Shown here: positions 5,784-5,842 of the stretch, piece by piece
Layout: the number at the start of each line of letters is the position of its first letter
Numbering within the stretch: the stretch's first letter is position 1
Assembly (NCBI GenBank): GCA_026986235.1
Contig: JALSOY010000002.1
Span: 1 to 5,842, forward strand
Source of the DNA: Caldifarciminota bacterium
Lineage (GTDB): Bacteria; Hydrothermota; Hydrothermia; B15-G9; WFZT01
DNA: 5,842 nucleotides
Direction: 5' to 3'
Translations under genes and position numbers: made by a program
Notes under the pieces: model-generated
Seen by the model: the letters and a program-made list of their open reading frames with translations, nothing else
Databases searched by the model: none
What the model was told of the DNA's origin: nothing

Positions 5784-5842
5784 TCCTCTCGAAGAGGAAA
5801 AGAAAGAGATTACCGACGCTGAAAAGGTGGAAGAGAAAGCTG
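5737..5842 (+). CDS. 5' end of a further gene, Glu/Lys-rich N-terminus (partial; possibly extended rpsB)
   Basis: An ATG at 5737-5739 opens a frame shifted by one from rpsI and stays open to the right edge, giving about 35 residues (start MERARE, then PLEEEKKEITDAEKVEEKA). An in-frame TGA at 5731-5733 makes this the first possible ATG. AGGAG at 5722-5726 lies ten bases upstream, a slightly long spacing. The first 47 bases overlap the end of rpsI. The visible part is charged and probably disordered, with no recognisable domain. In many bacteria rpsB (ribosomal protein S2) follows rpsI, so this may be an N-terminal extension of S2, but no S2 sequence is visible. The true start could also lie beyond the edge. 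Confidence 0.5.
   Translation, partial: MERAREENLHNTPNDSPLEEEKKEITDAEKVEEKA

Overview
This 5.8 kb window shows two divergent gene blocks flanking a 179-bp promoter region (4755-4933). It looks like chromosomal sequence from a diderm (outer-membrane) bacterium. The evidence is a predicted outer-membrane beta-barrel, a lipoprotein and bacterial L13/S9 genes with classic AGGAGG ribosome binding sites. Arginine is mostly encoded by AGA/AGG and the proteins are rich in Lys/Glu, which is common in thermophiles. An uncultivated candidate phylum is plausible, but the taxon cannot be fixed from this window.

Right block, plus strand (4934 to the right edge): rplM (ribosomal protein L13) and rpsI (ribosomal protein S9) are followed by the open 5' end of a Glu/Lys-rich reading frame that overlaps the rpsI tail and runs off the window. 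Two candidate promoters lie upstream of rplM.

Left block, minus strand (4754 down to the left edge): six genes in one direction with no real gaps. In transcription order they are a YtrA-type GntR regulator, a YtrB-like ABC ATPase, an ABC-2 type permease, a DUF4097-type beta-repeat lipoprotein, a fusion of a DUF4097-type solenoid with an outer-membrane beta-barrel, and a secreted beta-repeat protein (DUF2807/GIN-like) cut by the left edge. Neighbours overlap by 4-23 bp or lie 11 bp apart, and most starts have a strong Shine-Dalgarno (SD) sequence inside or touching the previous gene. A near-consensus promoter precedes the regulator. Its -10 box lies inside a perfect 9-bp inverted repeat with outer half-sites AGTGTA and TACACT, which fits autorepression by the YtrA-like protein.

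Inferred picture: a self-regulated, possibly envelope-stress-responsive operon couples an ABC transporter to three exported beta-solenoid proteins, one anchored by lipid, one built onto a beta-barrel and one with only a signal peptide. The barrel fusion is the most unusual item: the solenoid sits where Omp85-type proteins normally carry periplasmic POTRA domains. A second oddity is a perfect 18-bp-arm GC-rich palindrome, 39 bp long, lying in frame inside the third solenoid gene.
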